64,000 nucleotides of DNA from Imbricaverruca yamaguchii (taxonomy: Eukaryota; Arthropoda; Thecostraca; Neoverrucidae): positions 1,456,501 through 1,520,500 of the forward strand of contig JAOTOL010001551.1 in NCBI GenBank assembly GCA_034440575.1, in the 5' to 3' direction. Below the pieces are notes generated by a model that had not been told where the DNA came from, ran no database searches, and saw only the letters and a program-made list of their open reading frames with translations. Numbering within the stretch: position 1 is the first letter of the stretch; each line of letters starts with the position of its first letter. This document shows positions 22,901-35,410 of the stretch, in pieces. The position numbers and the translations under genes were made by a program.

Positions 22901-25900
22901 TTCGAATCAACCGATAGGGGACAATCTGACTATTTTCCCCAGTCCACTGAAGAGGGATTCCATTCTGAACAGATATCTGAAGAGTGCAGCCGATCTGCCG
23001 ACGGAGCGGTGACGAAGCGTCTAGAGCGGATAGTCAGCAGTGATGACTACCAGCAGGGCGTGAGTGGCGAGAGGACCATATTCACTACTACCGTTGTCGA
23101 ATCCGGACGGACGGAAGAGCACGTAGAAGACGTGTGCCCGGCTGAGCATGTGCAGCAGGTGGAGATTGAGACGCAGACAGAGCGACGACGATCAGAGGAA
23201 GAACTAGAACGGAAGATGAAGTTGGAGAAGTCGGGCGTGCGGGACGAAATGATTGCTGGTCAAATTTCTGAAGAAAGATCACATTCACGAGACGAAGCTT
23301 CGTTGATCACAAAAAGGTCGACCGAACATTTTGAGGCCGTCGCCAAAACCTCCAGTGAGAGCTCCAAGACTTCGTTTCATGAGACAACCTCAAAGTCGGC
23401 GCTGGCGAAATCGAGTGAGGTGAAGTCAGAGCTGTTGTCCCGCTCCTCCGGAGAGACGTCGGATGTGTTCATCCGGTCTGCCGACGAAGTGCACGAAGCC
23501 GTCGAGAGGGAATGCTCGCTGGAAACCACGGAACGGCTGCGAACATCTCTCACACGTTCTTCCGAGGAGTCGTTCACGAAGTCAACAGAGGAGCGCTCAG
23601 AACTCCAGAGCCGCTCTTCGGGAGAAGTATCGGAAGCAATAACACGTTCCACCGAAGAGACATTCGAGGCGGCTGTTAAGGCTACCGATGAGGCCACTGA
23701 AAAACTTATTCGCACAGCCGGGCTCCTCTCGCGATCACAGGAGGGCTCCAGCGCACGGGTGCAAGGCGAAACGTCTGAGACGGTGATCCGACGCTCAAAC
23801 GAAACATCCGAGGCTGCCACAAGGTCTACGGAAGAATCGTTCGAGGCGCTGACTAAGACCACGGAGGAAACTTCTGAAGGTTCCCCTAGGTCTTACGAGG
23901 ACAAGTCAGAGAGGCTGCTGAGGTCTTCTGCTGACATATCCGAAGTATCTGCGAAGTCCGTGGAAGAGGTATCTGAAAGTTTCACAAAGTCCACCGATAC
24001 CTCTGCGAAGTCTTCCGAAGAGAAGAGTGGCAGTTTGCCTGGAGGGATCACTGATGTCCACGAGATGCAAACCAGAACAATTCAGGAGAGTTCGGAGACG
24101 ATGGGCCGGTGCATGGAGAAGATTTCTACGTCATCAACGGAAGCAACAACCGAGTATTTTGTTCCATCGTCTACGGAGACATCCGACGGGGCGGCATTCG
24201 AGGTCGCCAGTCGTCTCGCTGAGCAGACCATGTCCAAGTCGTCCGACTCGCGCACCGAGTCCACTTCCATGTTGTCGAGCCGCGAGTCGGTGGTGACGGT
24301 GCTGGACCGCGAGCGCGTCTCTTCGGGCGAGTCGGTGCCTGAGCGGACGTCGCCGTCCGAACCGGACCGAGCCGGGCCGAGGCCCGAGCCGGCCTCGTAC
24401 TCGACCTCGCACTCCACCAGTCTGGAGTCGGTGACGTCGGGCCGGCAGGCGTCGCTGCGCTCTCAGCGCAGCTCGGAGGAGGAGCCGACCGGGTCGCGTC
24501 AGTACGACTCGGGCGTGGTGATGCGGCAACGCTCGACGGCGCGGACCGACTCCGAGCCGCGTCGCTCTGCTGCCGACGCGGACAGCTCGGGCGAGAGTCG
24601 GCTGCACACTCCGGCGCCGTCCGACGTGAGTCGATCCACCTCGAGGCCGACCAGCTCCGAAGTGGACCCGGCCGGCCACACGGGCACGCCGTCCGAGTAC
24701 GAGACGGCCCTGTCGGCCGCCACCACCGGCTCCCAGGAGTACTACACCGCCAAGACGTCGCTCAGCTCGCACGACTCGCTGCGCTCCATGGACTCGAGCG
24801 AGACGAGCGGCCACCTGGCCAGTGTGGAGGTCAGCGAGCCGTCCGAGACGCTGATAACGTCGGCTGTCGAGCTCGACCGCGAGGCAACGCCCACCGGTCA
24901 GCCAGAAGACGAGGAAAAGGAGGAGGAGTCCAGTGGTCCGCCCACGCCGCAGCCTGAGCCGCAAGCGGAGGCGGCCGAGGAGGGCGACGACCTGTTCGTC
25001 GAGCCCAACATGAAGCGCTCGGCGGAGATGGTGTTCGCTCAGGAGGAGCTCGGGTTGGAGGGGCGTGTGGTGGGTGAGAAGGAGTGCGACAACGAGCGCG
25101 TGGCGTCGCCGGACCTGACGCTGGACTCGGAGCCTGCCAGTGGCGATTTCGGCACCAAGCTGATGTCCGAGTCGCTGGAGAGCGCGTCAGACGCCAGTCG
25201 GCCCCAGCCTTCGGCCACCGAGTCGCAGCGAGCCGGTCGCGAAACGTGGCTCACCGAGTCGGACCGGATGGACGCCTCGACGTCGAGCGCCTCGGAGCCG
25301 CTCAGCACGATGACGGGCTCGCAGATGTCGGAGACGTCGGAAACCCTGCATCTGGAGGAACCGGCTGCGCCGGCGGTGCTGGTGGAGAGCGAGGGCGACC
25401 AGCTGCCCACGCCAGCCGTGCGCGTGTTACGGCGGGCGCTGTCCGAGTCGGCCACGAGCAGCGCGGCGGGCGAGCGGCTGCGGGCGCAGCTGCTGGAGAA
25501 GGGCCTGTCCGAGGAGCGCGCCGAGTGGGAGATCCAGCAGATCATGACGCTGCCGTCGGACCCGAGCCTGGCGCCGGCCGTGGAGCGGCCGCCCAGTCCC
25601 GAGCCGCAGGACACGCCGTGCAGCCCGGCGCTGGGCGGCTACCAGTCGCTGACTCCCGAGTCGGCGCCGCCGTCGGCGCCGACGTCCGTCAGCCCGGTCG
25701 CCAGTCCCCAGCCGCCGGCGCCCACCATCTCGGTCACGGAGCCGGCCGACAGCGGCGACGCCGACGGCGGCGACCCGTCGCCGCGGTCGGAGAAGTCGCC
25801 CAGCTCGTCCGAGTCGGACGAGGGTCGCGAGTACGCGTTCGACGACCCCGAGTTCGTGGCTGCGCCGCGTTTGCACGAGACGATCCTCGAAGAGGACGAG

Positions 25901-27759
25901 TACGAGAGCAACGGCGGGCCGCTGCCGGCCGACGCCGCGGGCGACTTGTCGCCGGACGAGTTCATCTTGGTCGAGGGTGGAGGCCGTCTCGAGTCGATCG
26001 TGTCGCCGCCGCCGACGGTGACTCCGCTGTCGCGCGTGCGCTACTTCCCGGAGGAGGTGCAGAAGATCAGCGACGAGTCGCCGCCGTCGCCTGTTGAGTT
26101 GAGCTCCGCGGAGGTGGCCGAACAGAAGCGCTGGGCCGAGCAGCTGTTCGAGGGTGGCGCGCGGGGCGAAACTCCAGACGAGCAGTTCACCAAACACCTG
26201 GAGGACATCATAGAAGAAGAACGAGACGAGGCGTTCAACAGCCGCGAGCTGGACCGCCTCAAGGAGTCGCTCAGCTCCACTCCCGAGCTCGAGCTGGCGG
26301 TACGCGCTCGCCTCGTCTCGCGGGGCGGCGACAGTGACGACGTGTCGCTCTGCTCGCTGCAGGAGTTCGAGCGGCTCGAGCAGCTGGTGGGCCAGCGGGG
26401 CGCCTCGCAGGAGTCGCTCGGCTCGCTCGGCAACAGCAACAGCGGGAGCGGCGGCTCGGCGCGGCGCGGCAACGGCTCCAACTCGGCCAACTCGCAGGGC
26501 GATGACGTGAGCATCGCGTCGCTGCGCGACTTCGAGCGGCTGGAGCGACAGGTGGCGCTGGCGGAGCAGACCGAGAGCCGCGCCACCGAGGCCGAGCGGC
26601 TGCTCTCCGAGATCGAGGAGGGCCACGAGTCGCAGATGAGCGAGTCGGACAGCTGCGAGACGGTGTCGGTGGCGTCGGAGCGGCCGGCGCGCGCCGACCA
26701 GCTGTTCGAAATCGACGAGATCATCCGCGAGGCGCAGAGCAACGTGGAGCGTCATCACGGCGAGCAGGAGCTGTCGGACACCATCCGGCTGGAGGACATC
26801 TGCGACATGACCGAGTCGGGCCTGGTGTCGATCACGCCGCCCGACCCCGACGACGTCTCGCTGAACGGCCGTCTCGGCGAGCCGTTTGACTCGCCTCTGC
26901 GGCGACGTTTGTTGCAAGAGGCGGGCCGCACAGACAGCGGCGACTCGCTGGAGCGCGAGCCGCGCGCCGGCGCCATGTCGGCCGACTCTATCGAGCCGCC
27001 GCCGGCGATGACCGACTCGCTGGAGGCGGAGCGGCTGCTCACCGACTCGATTGAAGATGAGCGAGCCATGACGGACTCGATCGAGGCGGACCGAGGCGCT
27101 GCGAGCCTGTCTGCGTCGGAGGCGGCCGGCGCGGAGCCAGCCATGAGCGACTCGCTGGAGCTGCAGGGCGCCGTCGCCGCGGTCGGAGACTGGTGGAGCG
27201 GCTCGTCGGCGGCTCGCGACTCGATGATCGGCTCGTTCGACTCGGCGACCAGCTCGCAGGCGACCCACGCCACGTACCAGGGCGAGTCCGACTGCGTGAT
27301 GTCATCGAGCGTGGCGTCCACCACCCTGGTGGGATCCACCGAGACCCTGGGACCCGGACATGGACTTTGGCGACCTCGCCGCCGACGGGCACCAGCCGAC
27401 TGAGCTGGAGCCGGCCGCTGGCGAGGCGCAGGGCCAGCTGCAGCACACGGTGCGCCGCCGGCTGGTGGTGGAGACCAGCGGCCAGCTGCCGCCGCAGCAG
27501 CTGCAGACGATGCTGGCCGCGCTGGCCGCCGACGACGACCAGACGAACGGGGCGGCGCGGGACGGCGAGGGCGCCGTGCGCCGTCGCCGCCTGCCCACCC
27601 AGACGGTGACTGTGACGCAGACGCAGTCGCGCTCCCTGTCAGACCGTGGCGTGACGCTGCGCGACTCCTCCCTGTCCGGCCGAGTCCTTTCCGCCGGCCA
27701 GCCTCTCACCGCTCCGTCGGGCTCGCCACTCGGGACGGCGGGGATCCCACCCGGGACAG
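19980..27759 (+). CDS. Second giant exon: acidic Ser/Thr/Glu/Pro-rich segment of the same protein
   Basis: About 2,590 codons, one +1 frameshift at 27349-27351. The segment is low-complexity and strongly acidic, with no globular domain. About 23,280-24,150 encodes irregular 11-12-residue repeats of the type RS-[ST]-EE-[TS]-[FS]-EA-x-x-K. Around 26,335-26,540 two copies of DDVS-[LI]-x-SL-x-x-FERLE occur, and near 26,985-27,130 a run of DS-[IL]-E-x-[ED]-R repeats. The exon ends with a basic HTVRRRLVVET-type strand and TQTVTVTQTQSRSLSD, resembling the preceding PDG units. S/T/E/P-rich giant segments are known in C. elegans UNC-44 ankyrin, which supports but does not prove the ankyrin identity. 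The 3' limit is uncertain: the best donor is ACAG|GTATCG (27759/27760), with a weaker one CCT|GTCAGA (27637/27638). Confidence 0.8.
27349..27351 (+). other. +1 frameshift at GGG near the end of giant exon 2
   Basis: The frame used from 19980 ends after an arginine-rich nonsense tail at 27403. Removing one G from the GGG run gives an acidic continuation, TETLDPDMDFGDLAAD, that keeps the exon's composition and runs in to the basic HTVRRRLVVET module. As with the two insertions near 8.5 kb, this is a single extra base in a homopolymer, so it is probably a sequencing error. Confidence 0.75.
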
Positions 27760-27774
27760 GTATCGACAGATAGA

Positions 27775-27872
27775 TGTTGTCTCTCTTTCTCTCCCTCTTT
27801 CTCTCGCTCTCTCTCTCTCTCTCTCACTCTATCTCTATCTATCTATCTCTATCTCTATCTCTTTCTCACCTG
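27775..27872 (+). repeat. CT-rich microsatellite
   Basis: Runs of CTCT, TTTCTC and ATCT lie just inside the intron, 15 bp from the proposed donor. Simple pyrimidine repeat; no coding potential. Confidence 0.9.
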
Positions 27873-29028
27873 CACAATCACGCTTGGCTAGCGCGAACCC
27901 TTGGTTGGGCCGGCTGCGTAGATGTGGAAACGTCGGGTCGATGCGCCCGACTTTCGTCTCCGTCTCTCTTTCTCGCAGCACGACGAGCAGTAGTGTTGGC
28001 GCTGTTTGATTGTCAACTTGTTTCCGTCGTACGTCGCGTCGTGTGTTCTGTTTTGCACCAAAGCCGCCGGCATTGCCAGCCGGACCGGCTGTTTCTAAGC
28101 ATTCGCCCTGACGCGATTCACGCAGCCTGTTTGTTGGCCTTCCGTTGCCGCCCGTTTGGGAACCGTTGCGAGCGGCACCGACCTTCCAATACACGCAGTC
28201 TCTGCGGTGGGCATGCCCGAGCCGATATCAGTTGTTCACGGACTGGTTGCATGCAAAATGCTGCGACACTTGTACCGGCCCGACGACGTGGCGCCGCGCC
28301 GCTGTTTTTGGTTCTGCTTGTGTCAAGTAGCTCAATGTCAGTGGTGGCCTTTGATTCGCCGAGTGGTGGTGCAGTGTAACCGGGCTCCGGGGGACCGTGA
28401 GCCGCCCAACGTATCTGTCTCGGCACAGGCGTGATTTCACGTCGCCGCAGCATCTGACAGCCGGGTCAGCGCTAACACATGTCTAACTCTGGCCGCCGAG
28501 GGATGGGTGTTGAGTTTGCGCCGGGTCACCGCTGCCGCCCCGCTACCGCCAGCTGCAGCCCGCTACACCCCCGGTAGACCAGGTCGGGCCACCGCCGCCT
28601 TAGCCGCACCGCTAATCCACTAACCGGCGTTTTTTCTTTTCTTTCTGCTTCTTTAGCGGAGCGACTGCAGGGGTCAGAGCGAGGTGAGAAAGAGAGACAG
28701 GGAGAGAGAGACAGAGGGCGCGGGCAGAGCCGGGAGAGCTGCGTCGACGTCACGTGATCTGCGCGGCGGCCAGCTCCTGTCGACGGTCCTGACGCAGATC
28801 CTGCACCCGTCGACCATCCACGGCGCGGACGGCGCGCTCTGGCGGCCGTGGTGGCGCTCCGCCGCCGCCGCCGCCGGCGCTGACGGCGGCGGCGCCAGCA
28901 TGACCTTGTCAGTGGCTCATGACAGTCCTTGTCAGCAGCCCGCCAGTCGGATAGTGACCCACCCGCGAGCGTGGGGCTCTTCAGCAAGGGGGACGGGAAG
29001 GGGTGGCCGGACACGTTTTAGCATTCGA

Positions 29029-29385
29029 TGTGGGGATCCGTGCTGCTCGTCAGGCTCTGGGCCCACCAGTGGATACAGTAACCCAGGGGTGTTGGGATCC
29101 GTGCTGCTCGTCAGGCTCTGGGCCCGCCAGTGGATGCAGTAACCCAGGGGTGTTGGGATCCGTGCTGCTCAGGCTCTGGGCCCCCGGGGTCATAGCCCGG
29201 GGTGTTGGGATCCGTGCTGCTTGTCAGGCTCTGGGCCCACCAGTGGATACAGTAACCCAGGGGTGTTGGGGTTCGTGCTGCTCGTCAGGCTCTGGGCCCA
29301 CCAGTGGATACAGTAACCCAGGGGTGTTGGGATCCGTGCTGCTCGTCAGGCTCTGGGCCCGCCAGTGGATACAGTAACCCAGCCG
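29029..29385 (+). repeat. 61-bp minisatellite, ~6 copies
   Basis: The core GGGATCCGTGCTGCTCGTC recurs about every 61 bp, followed by a conserved CAGTGGATACAGTAACCCAG; the third copy is internally shortened by about 10 bp. The unit is not a multiple of three and lies within an intron. Confidence 0.9.
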
Positions 29386-29464
29386 TGGGCGTGCTCTTCC
29401 GAAGATGCTGGGTGTGGCAGGGTCTCTTCTAGCGTTTGATCTGGGGGTCTGTATCGCTGGTCAG

Positions 29465-29807
29465 CAGACTTGTGCTCGACTCGAGTTGAATCGGGAATCA
29501 ACTCGTGAATCAATCGTTTTTGGATGAGTCGCGAGTTGAATCGATTTGTTTCCCCAAAGTATATCTTGAGTCATAAGTTGAATCGCATCTTTCTGTAAAA
29601 ATATCACTCGAATCATGAGTTAAACATTCAAATATCATACGTGAGCAGTGCACACTGAATCATATGGCTCATGAGTCTGATACCACTGAGTTGGATCTGA
29701 ATCAATTCAAATTTATGTCAGTCTGTTTGAGTCGCGTGTCGACTCAGATCTCAAGATATGAGTCACATGTGAGTCAATTAAAAAAAATTGAGTCGAACAC
29801 AAGTCTG
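29465..29807. mobile_element. Non-autonomous hAT-like MITE (343 bp)
   Basis: The ends are inverted repeats: 5' CAGACTTGTGCTCGACTC and the reverse complement of the 3' end CAGACTTGTGTTCGACTC match at 17 of 18 positions. The flanks are an 8-bp near-duplication, CTGGTCAG (29457-29464) and CTAGTCAG (29808-29815). An 8-bp target duplication and a CAG-terminal inverted repeat are hallmarks of hAT transposons. The interior has no ORF and is full of short GAGTC/GACTC and TTGAATC motifs in both orientations, as in subterminal transposase-binding arrays. One mismatch in the duplication and one in the TIR suggest an older insertion. Confidence 0.75.
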
Positions 29808-30966
29808 CTAGTCAGGGTGGCGGCTCACGAGTTGGTGATTGTTCCCGCTCGCTTTATTGTGGTCAAAGCGCCCTTAGACCCCAAGCTACAAACAATGGCA
29901 GCATTACTGGGGGGGGCAGGGAGTCTGGATTCGTTTGGTAGGCGTGCCGTAGTTGCCAATGGCGTGGCCCCCAGTGGAAATATATAGGTATCGCAGCGTC
30001 GTCCGTATCAACTACATCTGGAAAAAAATATATTCGGCTGGATGGGGCGTGCATTCTGAAGAATAAGTTGCATTGATAAACTGAGTTGTAAGTAGCGTTC
30101 ACTTGGTTGCTTAGGGCGTGCTATTCGGCTCTTTTATTTTTGAGGATGCTAACATTCCTGAAATGTAGCATCGTTTGATAAACTTGCGGCACTGAAATGT
30201 ACTTCATCGTTCTATTTCGCTTTCATTGCCTGGCACATTCCTAAGATATTTTGTGATTTTCTTGCATCTCAAAAATTTGTGCAAAATAGACCAGGTTCGG
30301 GCCAGATCCAGCCATGACCTTTCTGTGGAATCTCAGTTTTAAATTTAAATCGGTGAATGAATTAAAAATTACAATTGTCAGAGATCGGTGTAAGCTGTGG
30401 CTCCCAAATCCTTGAATTGTGGAATTGCTGGTCAGGGAGATTAAGCAACCTCACGTCGCGTTTCTACGCGAAAACTCCACAGACGGTAAGATATGAACGT
30501 CACTTCTCGAAAGATCATGTTGGCGTTAATAAAGTTGTCGAAGAAAGGAAATGTGTAATTTGATTATCAAAATTGTGCGCCGTCTCGGGATATGCAAACT
30601 ATTTCGTATGTATGCCTTTTTTAAGCTGAGACGAAGAATGCGATAAAAATCGGTTCCAAATTTAATTCCAACTGATGCACGTACTGCGCACCAAATACGG
30701 GACTAGGCTGCTCGAAATTGAGTGTTTGAGGAAGTGTTTTGATGTCGCAAGTTTTGAATCATAGTTTGAGAACAATCCTGCGGGCCCTGGTAAATCTATG
30801 GAGTCTTCACATCGAAACGTGACGTGATGCTACAAATTGTCGTCCCCACCCGTTTGGCGTTGCCCGTTTCTCGGCTGACAACAGCTCCGCTGGGCGCGAC
30901 ACCACCTCCCGCGGCCCTCTCCGGGAGCCAACTGGGGCGTGCGGCTCGCCACCCTCCTACCTCGGC

Positions 30967-31262
30967 GCGCGGCAGTGCGCACCGATAGTGGCAGCTCGAT
31001 GGCAGACCGCGGCGGTACTAAAGGCCATCATCCACGACCACTCGCTGCCGTCCGCACCGATAGTGGCAGCCCCGTGGCAGATCGCGGCGGTACTAAAGGC
31101 CGTCATCCCCTACCACTCGCTGCCGTCCGCACCGATAGTGGCAGCCCAATGGCAGACCGCGGCGGTACTAAAGGCCGCCGACCGCGACCACTCGCTGCCG
31201 TCCGCACCGATAGTGGCAGCCCAATGGCAGATCGCGGCGGTACTAAATACCACCGACCGCAC
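30967..31262 (+). repeat. 75-bp minisatellite, ~4 copies
   Basis: ACCGATAGTGGCAGC recurs at 30981, 31056, 31131 and 31206, an exact 75-bp period. Since 75 is a multiple of three, a 129-codon frame (30939-31328) with a 25-residue repeat stays open, but it has no recognised homologue, lies inside the large intron and lacks clear splice sites. I call it a minisatellite, with a small chance of being an alternative exon. Confidence 0.85.
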
Positions 31263-32393
31263 GACCGCGCGCTGGGGTCGGGGGAAGGAACTGCAGGAGC
31301 GAGCTCTGCGGTGCCCTGCCGGAGTTGAAGCGTACTGCTAGGTTGGAAAAGCGCTCTAATTTGTCCAGGGGGTATGGTAACTCGCAGGCTACGTGACCCT
31401 GGGTACTTCCGCCTAGGAGTGGGGTTTCCTCGTATGTGGTGTGCGCCCTTTAATCCATTTGGGCCGCCCATTGTCTCCATGTATTGCGCCCTCCAGATAA
31501 TTTTCAGAAAACTACACCTATGTGTTTGCCTTGGGCCTCCCCCAAACTTCTTTGCTCTCTTGACAGGGGACCATGTGGGGTGGGCCCCGCAAGCCAAATT
31601 GACTGTACGCATTACCTCCACACATTCGGTGCCACCCATAATTTCATAGCTTCTTCATCCATGCTTACGGTTGAAGCTTTGATGATGGGAGGGGGCTGTG
31701 AAGGCCCATGATCATCTTCGGACACTACTGTTTTGGTGGAAGCGGGGGAGTATGTGGTGTGAACCAGCAGACCAGACGGGTTCTCGCAGCGAAGTCGCGT
31801 CCCCAAGACCGTAGTAAGGTGGTCTCTTCAGCACCAGCAGGTTGGAAATCATGCATGGCATGGGCGGATCCAGGAGTTGTCGTTGGGGCACAATTTCTTG
31901 AAGGGCGCCTTCGGTGGGAAGATGTATTCAGCGAGATGGATGTACTAAGGCACATTTAAGCTTTTCGTCTCAAGGGGGCGCTTTCGGCTGCAAAATAGTT
32001 TATTTGGGGGATTCTTGAGCCTTCCTGCAGGGGCGCCTTTCTGGGGTGGAGAGGCACCACTTTCCATGAGGCCCCCTCCTCTGTATCCGCCCATGCTCGG
32101 AGCGCCCCTCCCCACCCTACCAGTGTCAGTGCCGCCACAATTCATCGCCGCTTCATTATCGGTGAACGCTGCGTCCTGCGTCATCGCACAAGCTCCACCC
32201 GTTCCTGCGCCTTCCACCAATCACGGCCGTCCGCAAGCTGGTCACGTGACGACCGACGCCAGCCCAAACAGCTGACTGCTCTTCTAACACGGGTCTGTAC
32301 TAGCCGTATCGATGTCGGTGGTTCTGCTATTGTCGCCTAAAATCGATGACAGCTTCCTCGGCCGTAGAGTGAAGTTGAAAAGTGTGTGCACCT

Positions 32394-32424
32394 CGCAGCC
32401 CGTTGCTACTGACAACGGGCTGCG
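32394..32424. other. Perfect 12-bp inverted repeat (hairpin)
   Basis: CGCAGCCCGTTG (32394-32405) and CAACGGGCTGCG (32413-32424) are perfect reverse complements around a 7-base loop. The stem is GC-rich and would be stable in RNA or cruciform DNA. No surrounding TIR or gene explains it. Confidence 0.8.
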
Positions 32425-33339
32425 TCTGGAGACCGGAGCTGGTGGATGTTTGACTGGTTGCTAGGCGACGCCCGTGTACGCTTGGTGTTTCTGTGTGGAC
32501 ACCGATCAAAATATTGGTTGACAGGCAAATTGTCCAACATTGGTATTTCGATTGCTTTATCTGTGAGCGCCGTATATTACCAGTCATCGTGCAGTTCGTG
32601 CACCCAAAACCCAAGTAATTAACTAACCAATGGCCATTGCCTTCATCTGCCCTTGTTACGGGCGCTAGGTATGACCGACGTGGTCGATGCCCACATTGCC
32701 AATCAACTAGCATTGCTTTCTGATTTTGCATAGGACGCCAAGCTCCTTTTTAAGAAGAATCATGTTGCCTAATATTTTAGGGTACACCAGGATTGTTTCC
32801 GCAGGAATCAGGACAGCAACGATTCTATGTTGTTCTACGTCACAGATGACGTCATGTCCCAACCATTCTCGTTTTGGTGCGATGTAAGCATAGTGGAGAC
32901 GTCTTAAGGCACGTTCTTAGGTGCCATTCTTAGTGGTACAGTGCACCTTAGGTGTAACGGTTCGGTTCTGACAATGCCACGCCAATAAATCTCACGATTT
33001 ATCCGAGAAGTGCCTAGCTGGACGAAGGGAATGTGTTGGAATAATCAAATGCTAGCAGCACAGATAATTCTGCGAAGCATCCACCCGGGCAGTTAATTAT
33101 CACCGATGGGCACAATTGGAACTATTTTGCGGCCCACTGGTTGAGAAGATATCAGGAATTTGTTTGTTAATTCTGTGTGCAGTTCGCCACCAGCCAAAGG
33201 TCATGACGTGGACTGCTTTGCTCTTGCTATTCCTAACTCAACATCGAACACGTTTTTGCTGACGAGTTAACGCTTCAGGACTGTCAAACTAGGCAAATTT
33301 TATTGGCATCCGTGAGCGAACTTCCGTTTGTCATACCTG

Positions 33340-33610
33340 ATGTCGACTAAAGTCTTGTATGTCATAAATGCTGTCGACTGATGCCATATATGATGTACGT
33401 GTTAATGATGCACCTGATGTCCGCTGGTGTCATGCATGATATCAATGATATCGAGCCTGATGTCGGCTGATGCCGTGCATGAGTGTATCTGATGTCATGC
33501 ATGATGTACCTGATGCCAGGGATGGCATACCTGATGGCAAATATGATAGCAATGATGTATCTGATGTCATATATGGTGTCGGTGATGTCGTACCTGATGT
33601 GGGCAATTTA
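33340..33610 (+). repeat. Degenerate short tandem repeat (CTGATGTCAT-like)
   Basis: CTGATGTC and ATGATGTA words recur every 10-25 bp in an irregular array rich in GATGTC. There is no fixed period and no gene. Confidence 0.7.
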
Positions 33611-35335
33611 TGCGACACCCTATCCCAGACGCGCAACAATTGCTTCAGAGTCAATCATCAGGCATTTGTTGTGCTTAGTCACTTACGTCACTGAAAGCTA
33701 TGTTTGTTCAGACCTTCAGTTCGCCGTTGCATCATCATCACGCAATATCGTATATAATCTCCTTGTTATGGTCACAAAATGACCTTGTAGTTGACGTGCC
33801 CCTAAGCACCATCATCCTCATATATAATCTCCATTGCATGACTTTTCACTCTTTATAAATGCCACAGTCTGATAGATGCATAGTCAACGAGCCGAGTGAT
33901 CAAACAAGACACCGCCACGTTTCTTAAACGCACTGGTGGTTGGTAGGGAAAATAGTGCTGGTCACTTTTCGAAGGACCCTGCTGTCTGCCGGTGTCGGTG
34001 CCGTGAAATTGTCCCTAGCATTGGTTTGTATTCCTCCAAATCGGACTCTTCCCAAATGCGATATCCATTGCTTTACAGATTCCAGACTTGGTACACGAGT
34101 CAACCCATGCTTAGAAATGCTGGCACTAAAATCCCTCTGGGTTGGCGATATCAGCGTGGCTGTACCAGTGTCTCAGTACACGTTTTTTTTTAATGCATGG
34201 CTTCTGAGCGGGAAGAGATATAAAATATATCCGACAGCAATGCTTCTAATTCAGGTGTCACAGTGCACCCATTTATCTGTAGCGAACGTTTGGTTAATGT
34301 ACGAATGGTTTTGTGCGATCGTGTCATTTGTATCGTGCGCCATTGTAAAGGAAGTCAAAGGAGTTTCAAATACTCCTTGCAGTTTCAAATTTACTCGTTC
34401 GTACATTTAGGTAATGGTAGTACTTATTGTGGCATAAAGATTCGCTACATCGAATTGCTTGTTTCAAGAATGCTTTAGTATGCAAAGATATTTTGGACAG
34501 ATAAAACATTTGTTGCTGTTCTGTTCCACGGCGGAGCTTGCGTACATATACGTATTTTTACACGTTTTCCTGGGCCCGCGTGTTTCCAGTATTATTTACG
34601 ACCTTGTCATTGCTCTCTTTCTATGTTTATCACACGCTGAAACCCTAAAATGGGCTTGTAAAATGGTTGAATGTGCACATTTCACACACCCTTCATTGGC
34701 CATGGGACATTCGGGTGTCCACAAATTTTCCCCTTGCAAGAGTGGGCAAACGAGCTTTACTTATATGTTCATTCTAGTGGCAATACGTTCCTCGAGGCAA
34801 TGGTAATGCTGTTACTGCCCAGGGTCGTTTTTCCTTTTAGAGGCGCATTATGACCACCTTTCCCACTCTACAAAGAGCAGGGCGAATGTGAGGTCGCTTC
34901 TTTCTAGTTCCCAAATTTTCTCGTTTTTTTCTTTTCCCCAAGGACGTTGGTGACCCTTGGCGGAGTTTATTTTGTGGCCGAGTTGTCCCGGTACGTGAAT
35001 GGTGGAGTGGTGCCGGTACAGAGCATGCCAAAGGTGCCATGCTCTCCCGTCAGTTCAACACATATTGGTTGTGTACCCCCGACTTGTCTATCAGCAATTC
35101 GGACGTGCTTCGGTCTTGCTACAGGAATTATTGCGGGGTGAGTCGCCCTTTTTCAATGGGGTCAGCTGTTCGGTTTCCTTGAAGAAGTTAAGTTCTCTGC
35201 GGTATATACGCCCGATTACTATGGCGTTGGATATGTGGTAAACCAGGATTGTTATGCTATGCGCCTTGTCCATGGGCTTGATGACGTGTCGCATTAAGTA
35301 TTCTCGATCAGTTTCGGGTGTAAAGCTACGGTATG

Positions 35336-35410
35336 ACTGATGGCGTAATGGACGCTGCATGACCACTGCAGTCGATGCGCTCCTAAACCCCAATAGCCAA
35401 CCAAAAGCAG
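35336..35410 (-). mobile_element. SINE 3'-tail fragment
   Basis: Read on the complement of the element's sense strand, GGTTGGCTATTGGGGTTTAG then GCGCATCGACTGCAGTGGTC matches the tail of the tRNA-derived SINE at 53,200 (GGTTGGTTATTGGTTTTACG then ACATCGACCGTTGAGTCATG) position for position. The reverse complement of that text is what lies on the + strand here. No tRNA head is present. Confidence 0.55.

Noticed and set aside
25427..27268. 613-codon minus-strand ORF
   Set aside because: Arg/Leu-rich antisense shadow of the GC-rich second giant exon; no domains.
29029..29385. CRISPR-like array
   Set aside because: Repeats are directly tandem without unique spacers, in a eukaryotic intron.
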